In this document: one piece after another, positions 25,585-33,487 of the stretch
Layout: each line of letters starts with the position of its first letter
How positions within the stretch are numbered: the first letter of the stretch is position 1
Assembly (NCBI GenBank): GCA_030427925.1
Contig: JAUICJ010000001.1
Coordinates: forward strand, 62,001-126,000
Origin: Bacteroidia bacterium
GTDB taxonomy: Bacteria; Bacteroidota; Bacteroidia; Flavobacteriales_D; Sanyastnellaceae
DNA: 64,000 nucleotides
Direction of reading: 5' to 3'
Program-made: the position numbers and the translations under genes
The notes under the pieces: generated by a model
Told to the model about the DNA's origin: nothing
What the model saw: only the letters and a program-made list of their open reading frames with translations
The model's database searches: none

Positions 25585-26738
25585 GCCGAGAAGATACGGC
25601 GGTTGGCATCGAGGATTTCGGGGTTGCGAACGACGGTGGTGAAGTGGCGTTGAGCGGCCTTGGATTGTTCAAGCCAAACCGATCGCTCAGCGAGCAATGC
25701 GCTGCGCAATCCTTCCACCCAAGGCTCCCGTTCCAGCGGCCAATCCCAACCCACGCCCAACCCCTCCAAACCGGACCAAGGCGTGCGGTCGGACAAAAAC
25801 ACCGGACAGCCATGCGCCCAGGCTTCCACGATGGCGTGCCCATAATTCTCATGCAAACTGGGCATCAACAAATAATGCGCCTCAAGCAACGCAGAAGAAA
25901 CCTCCGACGGCTCAAGCGCACCGAGGTGCCTCACGGTCAGTGATTGGGGTCGTTCGCGATGCTGAAGCAACCGGCTCAAGCAAGCTTCATCCTCCGCTGG
26001 ACCGATGAGCCGAACCTCGACGGAGGGCGGGTCAACCAAGCCCTTCAATGCCCCTTCAATGGCGCGCACTCCGAACTCGAGGTTCTTGATGGGGTGAATG
26101 CGTCCAAGAGCGACCAACACCCATCGATCGGGCGGCACGCGTTTCTCTTCATTTGGAACTGAACTCGGCACGTTCGAGGCGATGCGAATTGCTGCATTCG
26201 GGAATTGGCGGGCGATGTCGGATGCCTCCACCTGGCTTGAGGCGTGCCAGCGCACCCTGTTGAACCACCCCAGCCTCTTCGCAACCATCAAGAACAAGCG
26301 CTTCTTCATCGGCTTGATGGACAAGGAAGCCTCGCCCATCATCCCCCTTGGGGCGAGAACGATCGAGGTTTCCTCCCTTCGTCGGGCCACCCTCAAAGGA
26401 GTCAGCGCAAAGAACCGAGCGAACAGGCTGTTGAGGTACAGGTAATCGGGTTGCAGCGTCTCGATGATGAGGTGATGCCACAGGCCGCGCGTCCAACGTT
26501 CGCGCGTGAGGTACATGATGTGGCCCCATGGACGCTCCACCCAGGTGTTGAGCGGGAGGTCGGGAAGGGGGGTGTTTTGGCCCAAATCATAGGCTCCCGC
26601 CACCACCCAAACATCGTGCGTTTCCCCCAGCACTTCCACCAAATTCGCGACGCTGCGAATGGGTCCCCCTGCGCGGAAAGCCGGAGTGAACCACTCCGCC
26701 GCGACCAGGATCCGAGGCCGTGGTTCAACCGATTCCAT
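25581..26738 (-). CDS. Glycosyltransferase family 4 protein
   Basis: A 385-residue GT-B glycosyltransferase from the ATG giving MESVEPRPRILVAAEWF; a longer frame upstream lies inside asnB. The N-terminal acceptor domain starts with FTPAFRAGGPIRSVANLVE; the C-terminal donor domain has VLVALGRIHPIKNLEFGVRA and SLHENYGHAIVEAWAHGCPV, the E-x7-E type donor motif of GT4. It probably adds a hexose to a surface glycan or lipid carrier. The start overlaps asnB by 14 bases and the stop overlaps the next gene, so it belongs to one transcript. The pairing with an asparagine synthase-type amidotransferase is typical of exopolysaccharide loci. Confidence 0.9.
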   Translation of the reverse strand: MESVEPRPRILVAAEWFTPAFRAGGPIRSVANLVEVLGETHDVWVVAGAYDLGQNTPLPDLPLNTWVERPWGHIMYLTRERWTRGLWHHLIIETLQPDYLYLNSLFARFFALTPLRVARRREETSIVLAPRGMMGEASLSIKPMKKRLFLMVAKRLGWFNRVRWHASSQVEASDIARQFPNAAIRIASNVPSSVPNEEKRVPPDRWVLVALGRIHPIKNLEFGVRAIEGALKGLVDPPSVEVRLIGPAEDEACLSRLLQHRERPQSLTVRHLGALEPSEVSSALLEAHYLLMPSLHENYGHAIVEAWAHGCPVFLSDRTPWSGLEGLGVGWDWPLEREPWVEGLRSALLAERSVWLEQSKAAQRHFTTVVRNPEILDANRRIFSA

Positions 26739-28593
26739 GGCGATCCATCCAGTCCCCCAACGTGACCAGCATCCAAACCCGCGTGTAATTGACCCGAGCA
26801 TCTCCCGCCAAGAACGCCTTCCACAACCGATCCACTTCCGAACCGTCGAGCACATCGACCCGCTTCAGGGCCTCCAAACCCCTTTCGCACAGCGGTTTCA
26901 GGGGTCCGCGCATCCACTGCTCCCACGGCAACACGAAGCCCATCTTCTTGCGCTGCGTCACCTCATCCGGAAGCAAATCGCCAAGCGCATCCGTCAACAA
27001 CTTTTTCGGCGTACTCGGTTCCTTCCAACCATCCGGGACCGCTAAAGCTGCCGCCACCAAGCGGTGATCGAGGAACGGAACGCGGACCTCGAGGGCGTGG
27101 GCCATGGACATTTGGTCTGCATCCCGGAGCAGCGTGTGGCCAAGGTAAGTCCCCAGCTCGGCGACGCTGACCTTGCTGTAAAATGGCAGGAAAAACCCGG
27201 GTGTGTTGGGTTCAATCTCCTTTGAAAGCCACGAATACACGCGATTGCCGGGAACCTTGCCGCCCTTCCAAATCCGGCGAAGATCTTCCTCCAAAAACAG
27301 CTGCCGCGAAAGCGGGTAGGTGTGCTCCAAATCGAAGTAGTCGCCCGCCAGCACATCCGCCTGTTTCCGCGCCGTCACCGTTCCCTTGCTGGCAGCATAT
27401 GCCTTGCCCGCAAACCGCCGCAAACCGACCGGCCACGAACCCAACCACCTCCATTCCAGCAACTTCTTTGAACGTTGAAACACGGGATAACCGGCGAACA
27501 ACTCATCCCCACCGAGGCCTGACAACGCCACCGTGATGCCCGCGGCCTTCGTGGCCTCGCTCACAACGAACGAATTGGGCCCGTCACCGCTGGGATGGTC
27601 CATGGCCTGAAGCGCTGCGGGAACCTGTTTCAAAAACTGCTCCGCCGTCAACCGGATCTCGTGGTGATCCGTGCCAAACCGTTCCGCCACCATGCGCGAC
27701 CACGGGCTCTCGTCGAACTCGCCTTCATTGAACGTCACGCTGAACGTCGAAACCGGCCGCTCACTGACCTCTTGCATCAGGCCCACCACCGCGCTGGAGT
27801 CCACGCCCCCCGAAAGAAAAGCCCCCAAGGGAACATCCGACCGCATGCGCAACCGAACCGCATCGCGCAACGTGGACCGAAGGGTCGACACCGCGTGTTG
27901 CCGGTCTTGCCACGGCTCCACCTCTCCGATGGCGGTTGCCGCGCTCCACCACCGATGCAATTCGACCTCGGCATCCTGCACGCGCATCCAATGCCCGGCT
28001 GGAAGCAAATTCACGCCTTCGATGAGGGTGTCCGGCGCGTGGACCGTCCCGTAACGCAAATAATCCACCAAGGCCGTGCGATTCAGTTTGCGCTGAACTG
28101 CGCCGGAAGCCAGCAATGCCCGCACCTCGCTCGCAAACGCCAATCCTCCGTCGATGGTAGACCAGTACACGGGCTTGATGCCCAGTCGGTCGCGGGCAAT
28201 GACCAGCTCCTCCCGTTGGGCATTCCACCATGCGAAGGCGAACATGCCGTTGAAGCGATGCAAGGCCTCCATTCCCCACGTCCGCAGCGCCCGCATCAGC
28301 ACTTCCGTGTCCGAATCGGTTTCAAACGTCCCGCCCAGTTCCTCCGCGAGCTCCTTGAAATTGTACAACTCGCCATTGAACACCAGCACATCACCGCTCG
28401 CATCGTGCCATGGCTGGTGGCCCGCCGGAGTGGGATCGAGGATGCTCAAGCGCCGGTGAGCCAGCGCGATTCCCGGGACCGCCCACACGCCCTCATCGTC
28501 GGGACCGCGGTGGCCTTGTGCCGCGTTCATCCGAACGCATGCCGGTTCCGATCGATCCGGGTCCCATCCGTGTATGCCCGCGATTCCGCACAT
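26725..28593 (-). CDS. asnB: Glutamine-hydrolysing asparagine synthase
   Basis: A 622-residue class II amidotransferase. The initiator Met is followed by catalytic Cys2 (MCGIAGIHGW), then the glutaminase features RGPDDEG, AHRRLSILD and FNGELYNFKEL. The synthase domain has the ATP-pyrophosphatase loop LSGGVDSSAVVGLMQ and the later SGLGGDELFAGYPVF. The C-terminal VPFLDHRLV and KKLLTDALGDLLP blocks are standard. It may make asparagine or, given the adjoining glycosyltransferase, amidate a sugar acid in surface glycan synthesis as suggested for wbpS/asnB genes in polysaccharide loci. It starts two bases after thiL. Confidence 0.95.
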   Translation of the reverse strand: MCGIAGIHGWDPDRSEPACVRMNAAQGHRGPDDEGVWAVPGIALAHRRLSILDPTPAGHQPWHDASGDVLVFNGELYNFKELAEELGGTFETDSDTEVLMRALRTWGMEALHRFNGMFAFAWWNAQREELVIARDRLGIKPVYWSTIDGGLAFASEVRALLASGAVQRKLNRTALVDYLRYGTVHAPDTLIEGVNLLPAGHWMRVQDAEVELHRWWSAATAIGEVEPWQDRQHAVSTLRSTLRDAVRLRMRSDVPLGAFLSGGVDSSAVVGLMQEVSERPVSTFSVTFNEGEFDESPWSRMVAERFGTDHHEIRLTAEQFLKQVPAALQAMDHPSGDGPNSFVVSEATKAAGITVALSGLGGDELFAGYPVFQRSKKLLEWRWLGSWPVGLRRFAGKAYAASKGTVTARKQADVLAGDYFDLEHTYPLSRQLFLEEDLRRIWKGGKVPGNRVYSWLSKEIEPNTPGFFLPFYSKVSVAELGTYLGHTLLRDADQMSMAHALEVRVPFLDHRLVAAALAVPDGWKEPSTPKKLLTDALGDLLPDEVTQRKKMGFVLPWEQWMRGPLKPLCERGLEALKRVDVLDGSEVDRLWKAFLAGDARVNYTRVWMLVTLGDWMDRHGIG

Positions 28594-28595
28594 GT

Positions 28596-29627
28596 TCAGT
28601 CTGCTTTGAACGGTTGCCAGCCCTGAGCTTGAAGTTCCACTTCAGCGCCGTTTTTTGTGATGAGTTGACGCTCAGAAGCGTCGTCGGTCAAGTAACCGAT
28701 GATGCTGAACATGGGGTGGTTCAGGATTTGGTCAGCATCCGATTGAGCTACCGTAAAAAGCAGCTCGTAATCTTCCCCGCCGTTGAGCATGCACGTCGTC
28801 GGATCCAAATTGAACTCGCGCGCGGCCTCATACGCCTCGGGGTTGATGGGCAATTTCTCCTCAAAGACCTTGACGCCCACCCCGCTCTCCGTGCACAGGT
28901 GGAAAATTTCCGAGGACAAACCGTCCGAAACATCGATCATCGATGTTGGCTTCAACTTCAACTGAAGCAACTCACGGACCACATCAAACCGAGCCTCCGG
29001 CTTCAACTGCCGCTCCAACACGTAATCGTAACCGGTCAAATCCGGCTGGGCTCCCGGCGCCTCCTTGAATACGTGCTTCTCCCGTTCAAGGACCTGCAGG
29101 CCCATGTACGCCCCTCCAAGCTCCCCAGAAACCACCAATAAATCGCCGGACTTCGCCCCATTCCGGCGCACGATGCGCTCGCTGTCGGCAAACCCCAGCG
29201 CCGTCACGGAAAGGACCAACCCCGATGGACTGGTCGTCGTGTCGCCGCCGATGAGGTCCACGTTGTACAGTTCGCACGCCTTGAGCATGCCCGCATACAG
29301 CTCCTCCACCGCTTCCACCGAGAACCGATTCGACAATGCCATGCTCACCGTCACCTGAGTCGGCGTCGCGTTCATCGCGCAGATGTCGCTCAAGTTCACG
29401 ATGATGGCCTTGTAGCCGAGGTGCTTCAAGGGCGTGTAGGACAAATCAAAATGAACCCCCTCGCACAGCATGTCGGTGCTCACCAGCACCCGCTTGTCTC
29501 CGGGATTCACCACCGCAGCATCGTCCCCCACCCCCAAAAGGGTGGACGGTTGCCGCGTCACCAATTCCGACGTCAAATGCCGGATGAGTCCAAACTCACC
29601 CAGCGACCCGATTTCCGTTCGTTCCAT
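28596..29627 (-). CDS. thiL: Thiamine-monophosphate kinase
   Basis: A 343-residue enzyme that phosphorylates thiamine monophosphate to the diphosphate cofactor, belonging to the PurM-like fold. Motifs are EFGLIRHL, LLGVGDDAAVV (metal-binding Asp pair), STDMLCEGVHFDL, NLSDICAMNATP, LIGGDTTTSPSG, MIDVSDGLSSE and NGGEDYELLF. The length is within the family range. The ATG follows an exact TACCTTTG box by four bases, so the transcript may be leaderless. It precedes asnB by two bases and probably heads the leftward operon. Confidence 0.95.
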   Translation of the reverse strand: MERTEIGSLGEFGLIRHLTSELVTRQPSTLLGVGDDAAVVNPGDKRVLVSTDMLCEGVHFDLSYTPLKHLGYKAIIVNLSDICAMNATPTQVTVSMALSNRFSVEAVEELYAGMLKACELYNVDLIGGDTTTSPSGLVLSVTALGFADSERIVRRNGAKSGDLLVVSGELGGAYMGLQVLEREKHVFKEAPGAQPDLTGYDYVLERQLKPEARFDVVRELLQLKLKPTSMIDVSDGLSSEIFHLCTESGVGVKVFEEKLPINPEAYEAAREFNLDPTTCMLNGGEDYELLFTVAQSDADQILNHPMFSIIGYLTDDASERQLITKNGAEVELQAQGWQPFKAD

Positions 29628-29631
29628 GGAC

Positions 29632-29639
29632 CAAAGGTA
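29632..29639 (-). promoter_or_regulatory. TACCTTTG promoter box four bases before thiL
   Basis: On the minus strand TACCTTTG is an exact TAnnTTTG match, followed by GTCC and the thiL ATG. A -7 box in this place would put the RNA 5' end at the start codon. No clear -33 TTG is visible. Confidence 0.55.
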
Positions 29640-29668
29640 CTCCGTTCCCAGGTCCCGTCACGTGGGAA

Positions 29669-30145
29669 TCAGTTGTCCTGAGGAGCCGCGTCGGAGACCA
29701 ACTCCACCTTGCCCGAGAAGTGCAGGTTCAAGCCCGCAAACGGGTGGTTGAAGTCGATGACGACTTCGTTGAGCAGGACGTCCGCCACGATGCCCATGAG
29801 CTCGTCGCCGTCCTCGGTTTCCATCGGCACCACTTCGCCGACCTCGAAGATGGACTCGTCGAGTTCGCCGTCGACGATGAACGCAGATTTGGGCACGCGC
29901 ACGTACGCCTCCTCATCCTCGTCACCGTAGGCCTCTTCCATGGTCAAGCCGAAGGAGAACTCCTCGCCCTCTTTCAGCCCCATCAGCTTCTGCTCGAACG
30001 ACTCGAGCACCTCGAGTTGGCCGACCGTAAAGGCAAACGGCTCGTCCGCGGGACAAACCTCCAATTCTTCACCGTTGGCATCGTTTTCGCGCAACACGTA
30101 GGTGACCTCGACGTACTTGCCGTCGGCAATGAGCTTCTCGTTCAT
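29669..30145 (-). CDS. slyD: FKBP-type peptidyl-prolyl isomerase, SlyD type
   Basis: A 158-residue cytoplasmic prolyl isomerase and chaperone. It begins MNEKLIADGKYVEVTYVLRE and shows the FKBP strand pattern with the insert-in-flap chaperone domain typical of SlyD: FTVGQLEVLESFEQKLMGLK, MEEAYGDEDEEAY, then NEVVIDFNHPFAGLNLHF. The metal-binding His-rich tail of E. coli SlyD is absent; the tail is short and acidic-polar. The gene is divergent from the M1 peptidase with only 38 bases between, and its ATG follows a TACTTTCG box by four bases. Confidence 0.92.
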   Translation of the reverse strand: MNEKLIADGKYVEVTYVLRENDANGEELEVCPADEPFAFTVGQLEVLESFEQKLMGLKEGEEFSFGLTMEEAYGDEDEEAYVRVPKSAFIVDGELDESIFEVGEVVPMETEDGDELMGIVADVLLNEVVIDFNHPFAGLNLHFSGKVELVSDAAPQDN

Positions 30146-30183
30146 GGCGCGAAAGTACGCGCGGTCCGAACTAACTTGGGACC

Positions 30184-32634
30184 ATGCGATTGAACTTTTT
30201 GACGACCGCCGCAGTGGCCCTGCTCAGTACCGGGGCACTGACCGCCCAAGACACGCTGTTTCACCGAACGCCGCGGTTGTTTTTTCCGCAAGGATGCCAC
30301 AACGGACACCGGCCGCTGCCGGATGCCGATTTGGACCCGCGTTTCGTGAATTACGACATGACGCAGAGCATCGCTCGCAGCGACTCCTTCGATGTGCACC
30401 ACTACGAGGTGACGTTGGACGTGACGGAATACAACTTGCAGCAACTTCAAGGGCATGCGCGCATCGATTTGACGGTGGTGAACGAAGCAGCGAGCGACCT
30501 TTGGTTCGACCTCATCGACCTCGTGGTGGACAGCGTGCACCTGGACGGCAGCAGCGTGTCGTTCTCGCACGTCGATGGCCAATTGCACGTGGCAGCAGGA
30601 ATGGACTGGATCGCTGGAGCCGAGCACGAAGTGGAGGTCTGGTATGGCGGACACCCGTATTCGGATCCGTATTGGGGGGGCGTGTACTTCGCGTCGGACT
30701 ACATCTACCAGCTCGGCATTGGCCTCACTTCCATTCCGCCGAATTTTGGCAAAGTGTGGCATCCGTGCTTTGACAACTTCGTCGAGCGCGCCACCTACAC
30801 GTGGCACGTCACGAGCGCGGGGGGACGAAAAGCGCACAACCAAGGCACGTTCTTGGGAGAAACCGCGCTGGGTGGCGACACCGTCTTGCGCAGCTTCACG
30901 TTGCAGCACCCCATCCCGACGCACCTCGCCGCCTTTGCCGTGGCGAATTACGTCGACAGCAACTTCGTCCACACCGGCGCGTACGGGGAAGTTCCGGTGC
31001 GCTTGACCGGCAAACCCGCGCACATCAACGGCATGGTCAACAAGTTCCAGGATTTGGGCTACGCCATCGACGCCTTGGAATACTGGTGGGGACCGTACGC
31101 TTGGGAACGCGTGGGATATGTTTTGACCACAGACGGTGCTTTGGAAATTCCGACGAACATCGCGTACCCGCAGTTCATGGTGGACGAATCGCTCGCTGCC
31201 AACGGCGATTTGTTGGCCCACGAGCTCGGGCACCATTGGTGGGGCGACTTGGTGGCGCCGACCATCCACAACCACATGTGGCTGAAGGAAGGGCCGGCGG
31301 AGTACAGCAGCCACTTGTTCGTGGAGTGGAAGGATGGGCCGGAGGCGTTCGTGGATTTGGTCAAGGACAACCAGCTGTTCGTGCTGGAGCAGGCGCACAT
31401 CCAAGACGAGGGCTTCCATCCGATGTCGCCGATGCCGGATGCGGAGATTTACGGGCGGCATACGTACTACAAAGGGGCGGCGATGCTGCACAATTTGCGG
31501 GCCTACCTCGGGGATGAGGCGTTCCGTTCGGGCATGCAGCAAGTGATCGCGGAGTTGTACGATTCGCACATGGACGCGGAGCTGTTCCGGGTGACGCTGG
31601 AGGGCGCGACGGGCGTGGATTTGCAGCCGTTTTTCGACGCGCTGATTTACCAGCCAGGCTTCTCGACGTGGGTCATTGATTCAACGGAAGTGGCGCCGCT
31701 CGGGGCGCCGATTCCTGCGACGACCTTGTACCTGCAGCAGAAATTGCGGGCGTGCGAGAATTACCACGAGGGCGTGCCGTTGGACGTGACGGTTTGGGAC
31801 GCGAATTGGAATCGAGTGGAAGGCCAAATCCAAGTCTCCGGCCCCACCGCCACCGCCATCGTAGACCACCTCGGCATCACCGAACCCGCCATGATCGCCC
31901 TCAACGCGAACGGGCGGCTCAACCAGGGTCGCATGGACCACACGTTCCCGGTGACGGGCACGATGGGGCTGACGAACTTGCCGTGGGTGGAGATGCGGCT
32001 CGGGTGCGACGCCATGCCGGAGGGCGACAGCGCGCTCGTTCGGGTGGAACACCATTGGGCCGCGCCGGATGCGGGGCCGGTGGCGCCGTATGTGGACGAG
32101 CTGAGCGGAACGCACTTTTGGGTCGTTGACGGGATTTGGCCCGAGGAAGGCATGGTGCTGGACGCGCGGTTGCAGTACTACGGGAACGACGACACGGACT
32201 TGGACTTCCCGCTCTACGGGGGGACGGAGGAGGGCGCGTTCTTGGCGTGGCGGCCGAGCGCAGGCGAGCCGTGGGTGGAGTACCCGGATTACGAATGGCA
32301 AGGGGGCTCGCTGACGAACGGCAGCGGCATTTTCAAGATCCTGAAGCTGCGGAAAGGGCAGTATGCCTTTGCGAAGGGCGATGTTTCAGTTGGGATTGAA
32401 TCGACGCACGATCAGGAACTCGCGGTGTTCCCCAACCCCGCTTCGGACGTGTTGCAGGTGCCGCTCGAACCCGGCGATGAGACCGTGGTCATCTTCGATG
32501 GGCAAGGGCGAAAAGTGGGTCAACGCAGCGCACGAGGCGAATTGAACGTGCAATGGGACGTCAACGGATGGGAGCCGGGGACTTACGTCGTCGTCGTGGG
32601 GTCCCGCAGCGCTCGGTTCGTGGTGACGAACTGA
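30184..32634 (+). CDS. M1-family metallopeptidase with T9SS sorting domain
   Basis: An 816-residue exported aminopeptidase-like enzyme. The signal peptide is RLNFLTTAAVALLSTGALTA. The M1 zinc site is complete: HELGHHW followed after exactly 18 residues by the Glu of WLKEGPAEYSS (HExxH-x18-E). The substrate-binding GxMEN motif reads GALEI, a departure that may change specificity. A C-terminal ~75-residue type A T9SS domain (AVFPNPASDVLQVPLEPGDE to the end) predicts export to the surface or medium. A role in degrading peptides outside the cell is inferred. TAACTTGG ends three bases before the ATG. Confidence 0.93.
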   Translation: MRLNFLTTAAVALLSTGALTAQDTLFHRTPRLFFPQGCHNGHRPLPDADLDPRFVNYDMTQSIARSDSFDVHHYEVTLDVTEYNLQQLQGHARIDLTVVNEAASDLWFDLIDLVVDSVHLDGSSVSFSHVDGQLHVAAGMDWIAGAEHEVEVWYGGHPYSDPYWGGVYFASDYIYQLGIGLTSIPPNFGKVWHPCFDNFVERATYTWHVTSAGGRKAHNQGTFLGETALGGDTVLRSFTLQHPIPTHLAAFAVANYVDSNFVHTGAYGEVPVRLTGKPAHINGMVNKFQDLGYAIDALEYWWGPYAWERVGYVLTTDGALEIPTNIAYPQFMVDESLAANGDLLAHELGHHWWGDLVAPTIHNHMWLKEGPAEYSSHLFVEWKDGPEAFVDLVKDNQLFVLEQAHIQDEGFHPMSPMPDAEIYGRHTYYKGAAMLHNLRAYLGDEAFRSGMQQVIAELYDSHMDAELFRVTLEGATGVDLQPFFDALIYQPGFSTWVIDSTEVAPLGAPIPATTLYLQQKLRACENYHEGVPLDVTVWDANWNRVEGQIQVSGPTATAIVDHLGITEPAMIALNANGRLNQGRMDHTFPVTGTMGLTNLPWVEMRLGCDAMPEGDSALVRVEHHWAAPDAGPVAPYVDELSGTHFWVVDGIWPEEGMVLDARLQYYGNDDTDLDFPLYGGTEEGAFLAWRPSAGEPWVEYPDYEWQGGSLTNGSGIFKILKLRKGQYAFAKGDVSVGIESTHDQELAVFPNPASDVLQVPLEPGDETVVIFDGQGRKVGQRSARGELNVQWDVNGWEPGTYVVVVGSRSARFVVTN

Positions 32635-32722
32635 TTCCACCATTCAGAACATCCACAGGCCCACTCGGAACATCACCGAGTCGGTCGATGAACAATTCGT
32701 GCAGAGGCGCTACATTGTGGAA

Positions 32723-33487
32723 ATGAGTGCCGGACGAATGAACATCGTGGTGGTCGAGGACGAAGCGGTCATCGCCGACCACATCCTCATGACGTTGCGC
32801 ACCCTCGGGTTCAGGCCGTGGGGGCCGGCCGTAACGTTCGAGGAAGCGCGCGGCTACGTTGAGCGGGGGCCGGTGGATTTGGTTTTGGTGGACATCAACC
32901 TCGGCGGCAAACACGACGGCATTGCCCTCGGGCACTGGCTCAAACAGCAGGCGCAAGTGCCCCACGTATACCTCACGGCGAACAGCGATGCCCGCACCCT
33001 GCACGAAGCGAAGACCACCTTGCCGATGGGGTACCTCGTGAAGCCGTTCCAGCGGCATGACCTGCTCAGCGCCATCGAACTGGCCCGAACGAATTGGGAA
33101 CTCCTCAGCCGGGCCGTGAGCACCTCGGTGGCGGAAACGGGACAAGAAGGAATCCGGTATTTGAAAGACTTGCGGTTGTTGTTCGTGCAGCACAAGGGGG
33201 AACAACGGCGGCTGGATTTGGACGAAATCGTGTACCTGAAAGGCGCGCACGTTTACGTGGAATTGATGATGTGCACGGGCGAGGTCCTTGTCATCCGATC
33301 CACCCTCGCAGCATTCCTCGAATTGTTGCCCCTGGATCGGTTCGTGCGCATCCACCGGTCGTTCATCGCCAACATCAGCTACGCTGAGCATTTTGACGGA
33401 AAGGAGTTGCGCGCGCACGGCCACGTTTTGCCCGTGAGTCGCAACCAGCGCCAAGCACTCCAGCGTCGCTTTCCCACCCTGAATTGA
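32723..33487 (+). CDS. LytTR-family response regulator
   Basis: A 254-residue response regulator. The receiver domain has the acidic pair in VVVEDEAVIADH (Glu12, Asp13), the phosphorylation site Asp57 in LVLVDINLGG, YLTANSD and the conserved Lys of YLVKPFQ. The C-terminal LytTR DNA-binding domain has DEIVYLKGAHVYVEL, TLAAFLELLPLDRFVRIHRS and FIANI. I took the ATG at 32723, four bases after a TACATTGT box; a GTG at 32699 and an ATG at 32738 are alternatives. The stop overlaps the kinase gene start as TTGA, so the two are a coupled two-component pair. Confidence 0.93.
   Translation: MSAGRMNIVVVEDEAVIADHILMTLRTLGFRPWGPAVTFEEARGYVERGPVDLVLVDINLGGKHDGIALGHWLKQQAQVPHVYLTANSDARTLHEAKTTLPMGYLVKPFQRHDLLSAIELARTNWELLSRAVSTSVAETGQEGIRYLKDLRLLFVQHKGEQRRLDLDEIVYLKGAHVYVELMMCTGEVLVIRSTLAAFLELLPLDRFVRIHRSFIANISYAEHFDGKELRAHGHVLPVSRNQRQALQRRFPTLN

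Noticed and set aside
30142-31569. Minus-strand open frame of 475 codons
   Set aside because: Antisense to the M1 peptidase with its complete zinc site.
32663-32681. Hairpin ACTCGG-N7-CCGAGT after the M1 peptidase gene
   Set aside because: A six-pair stem without a T run is too weak to call a terminator.
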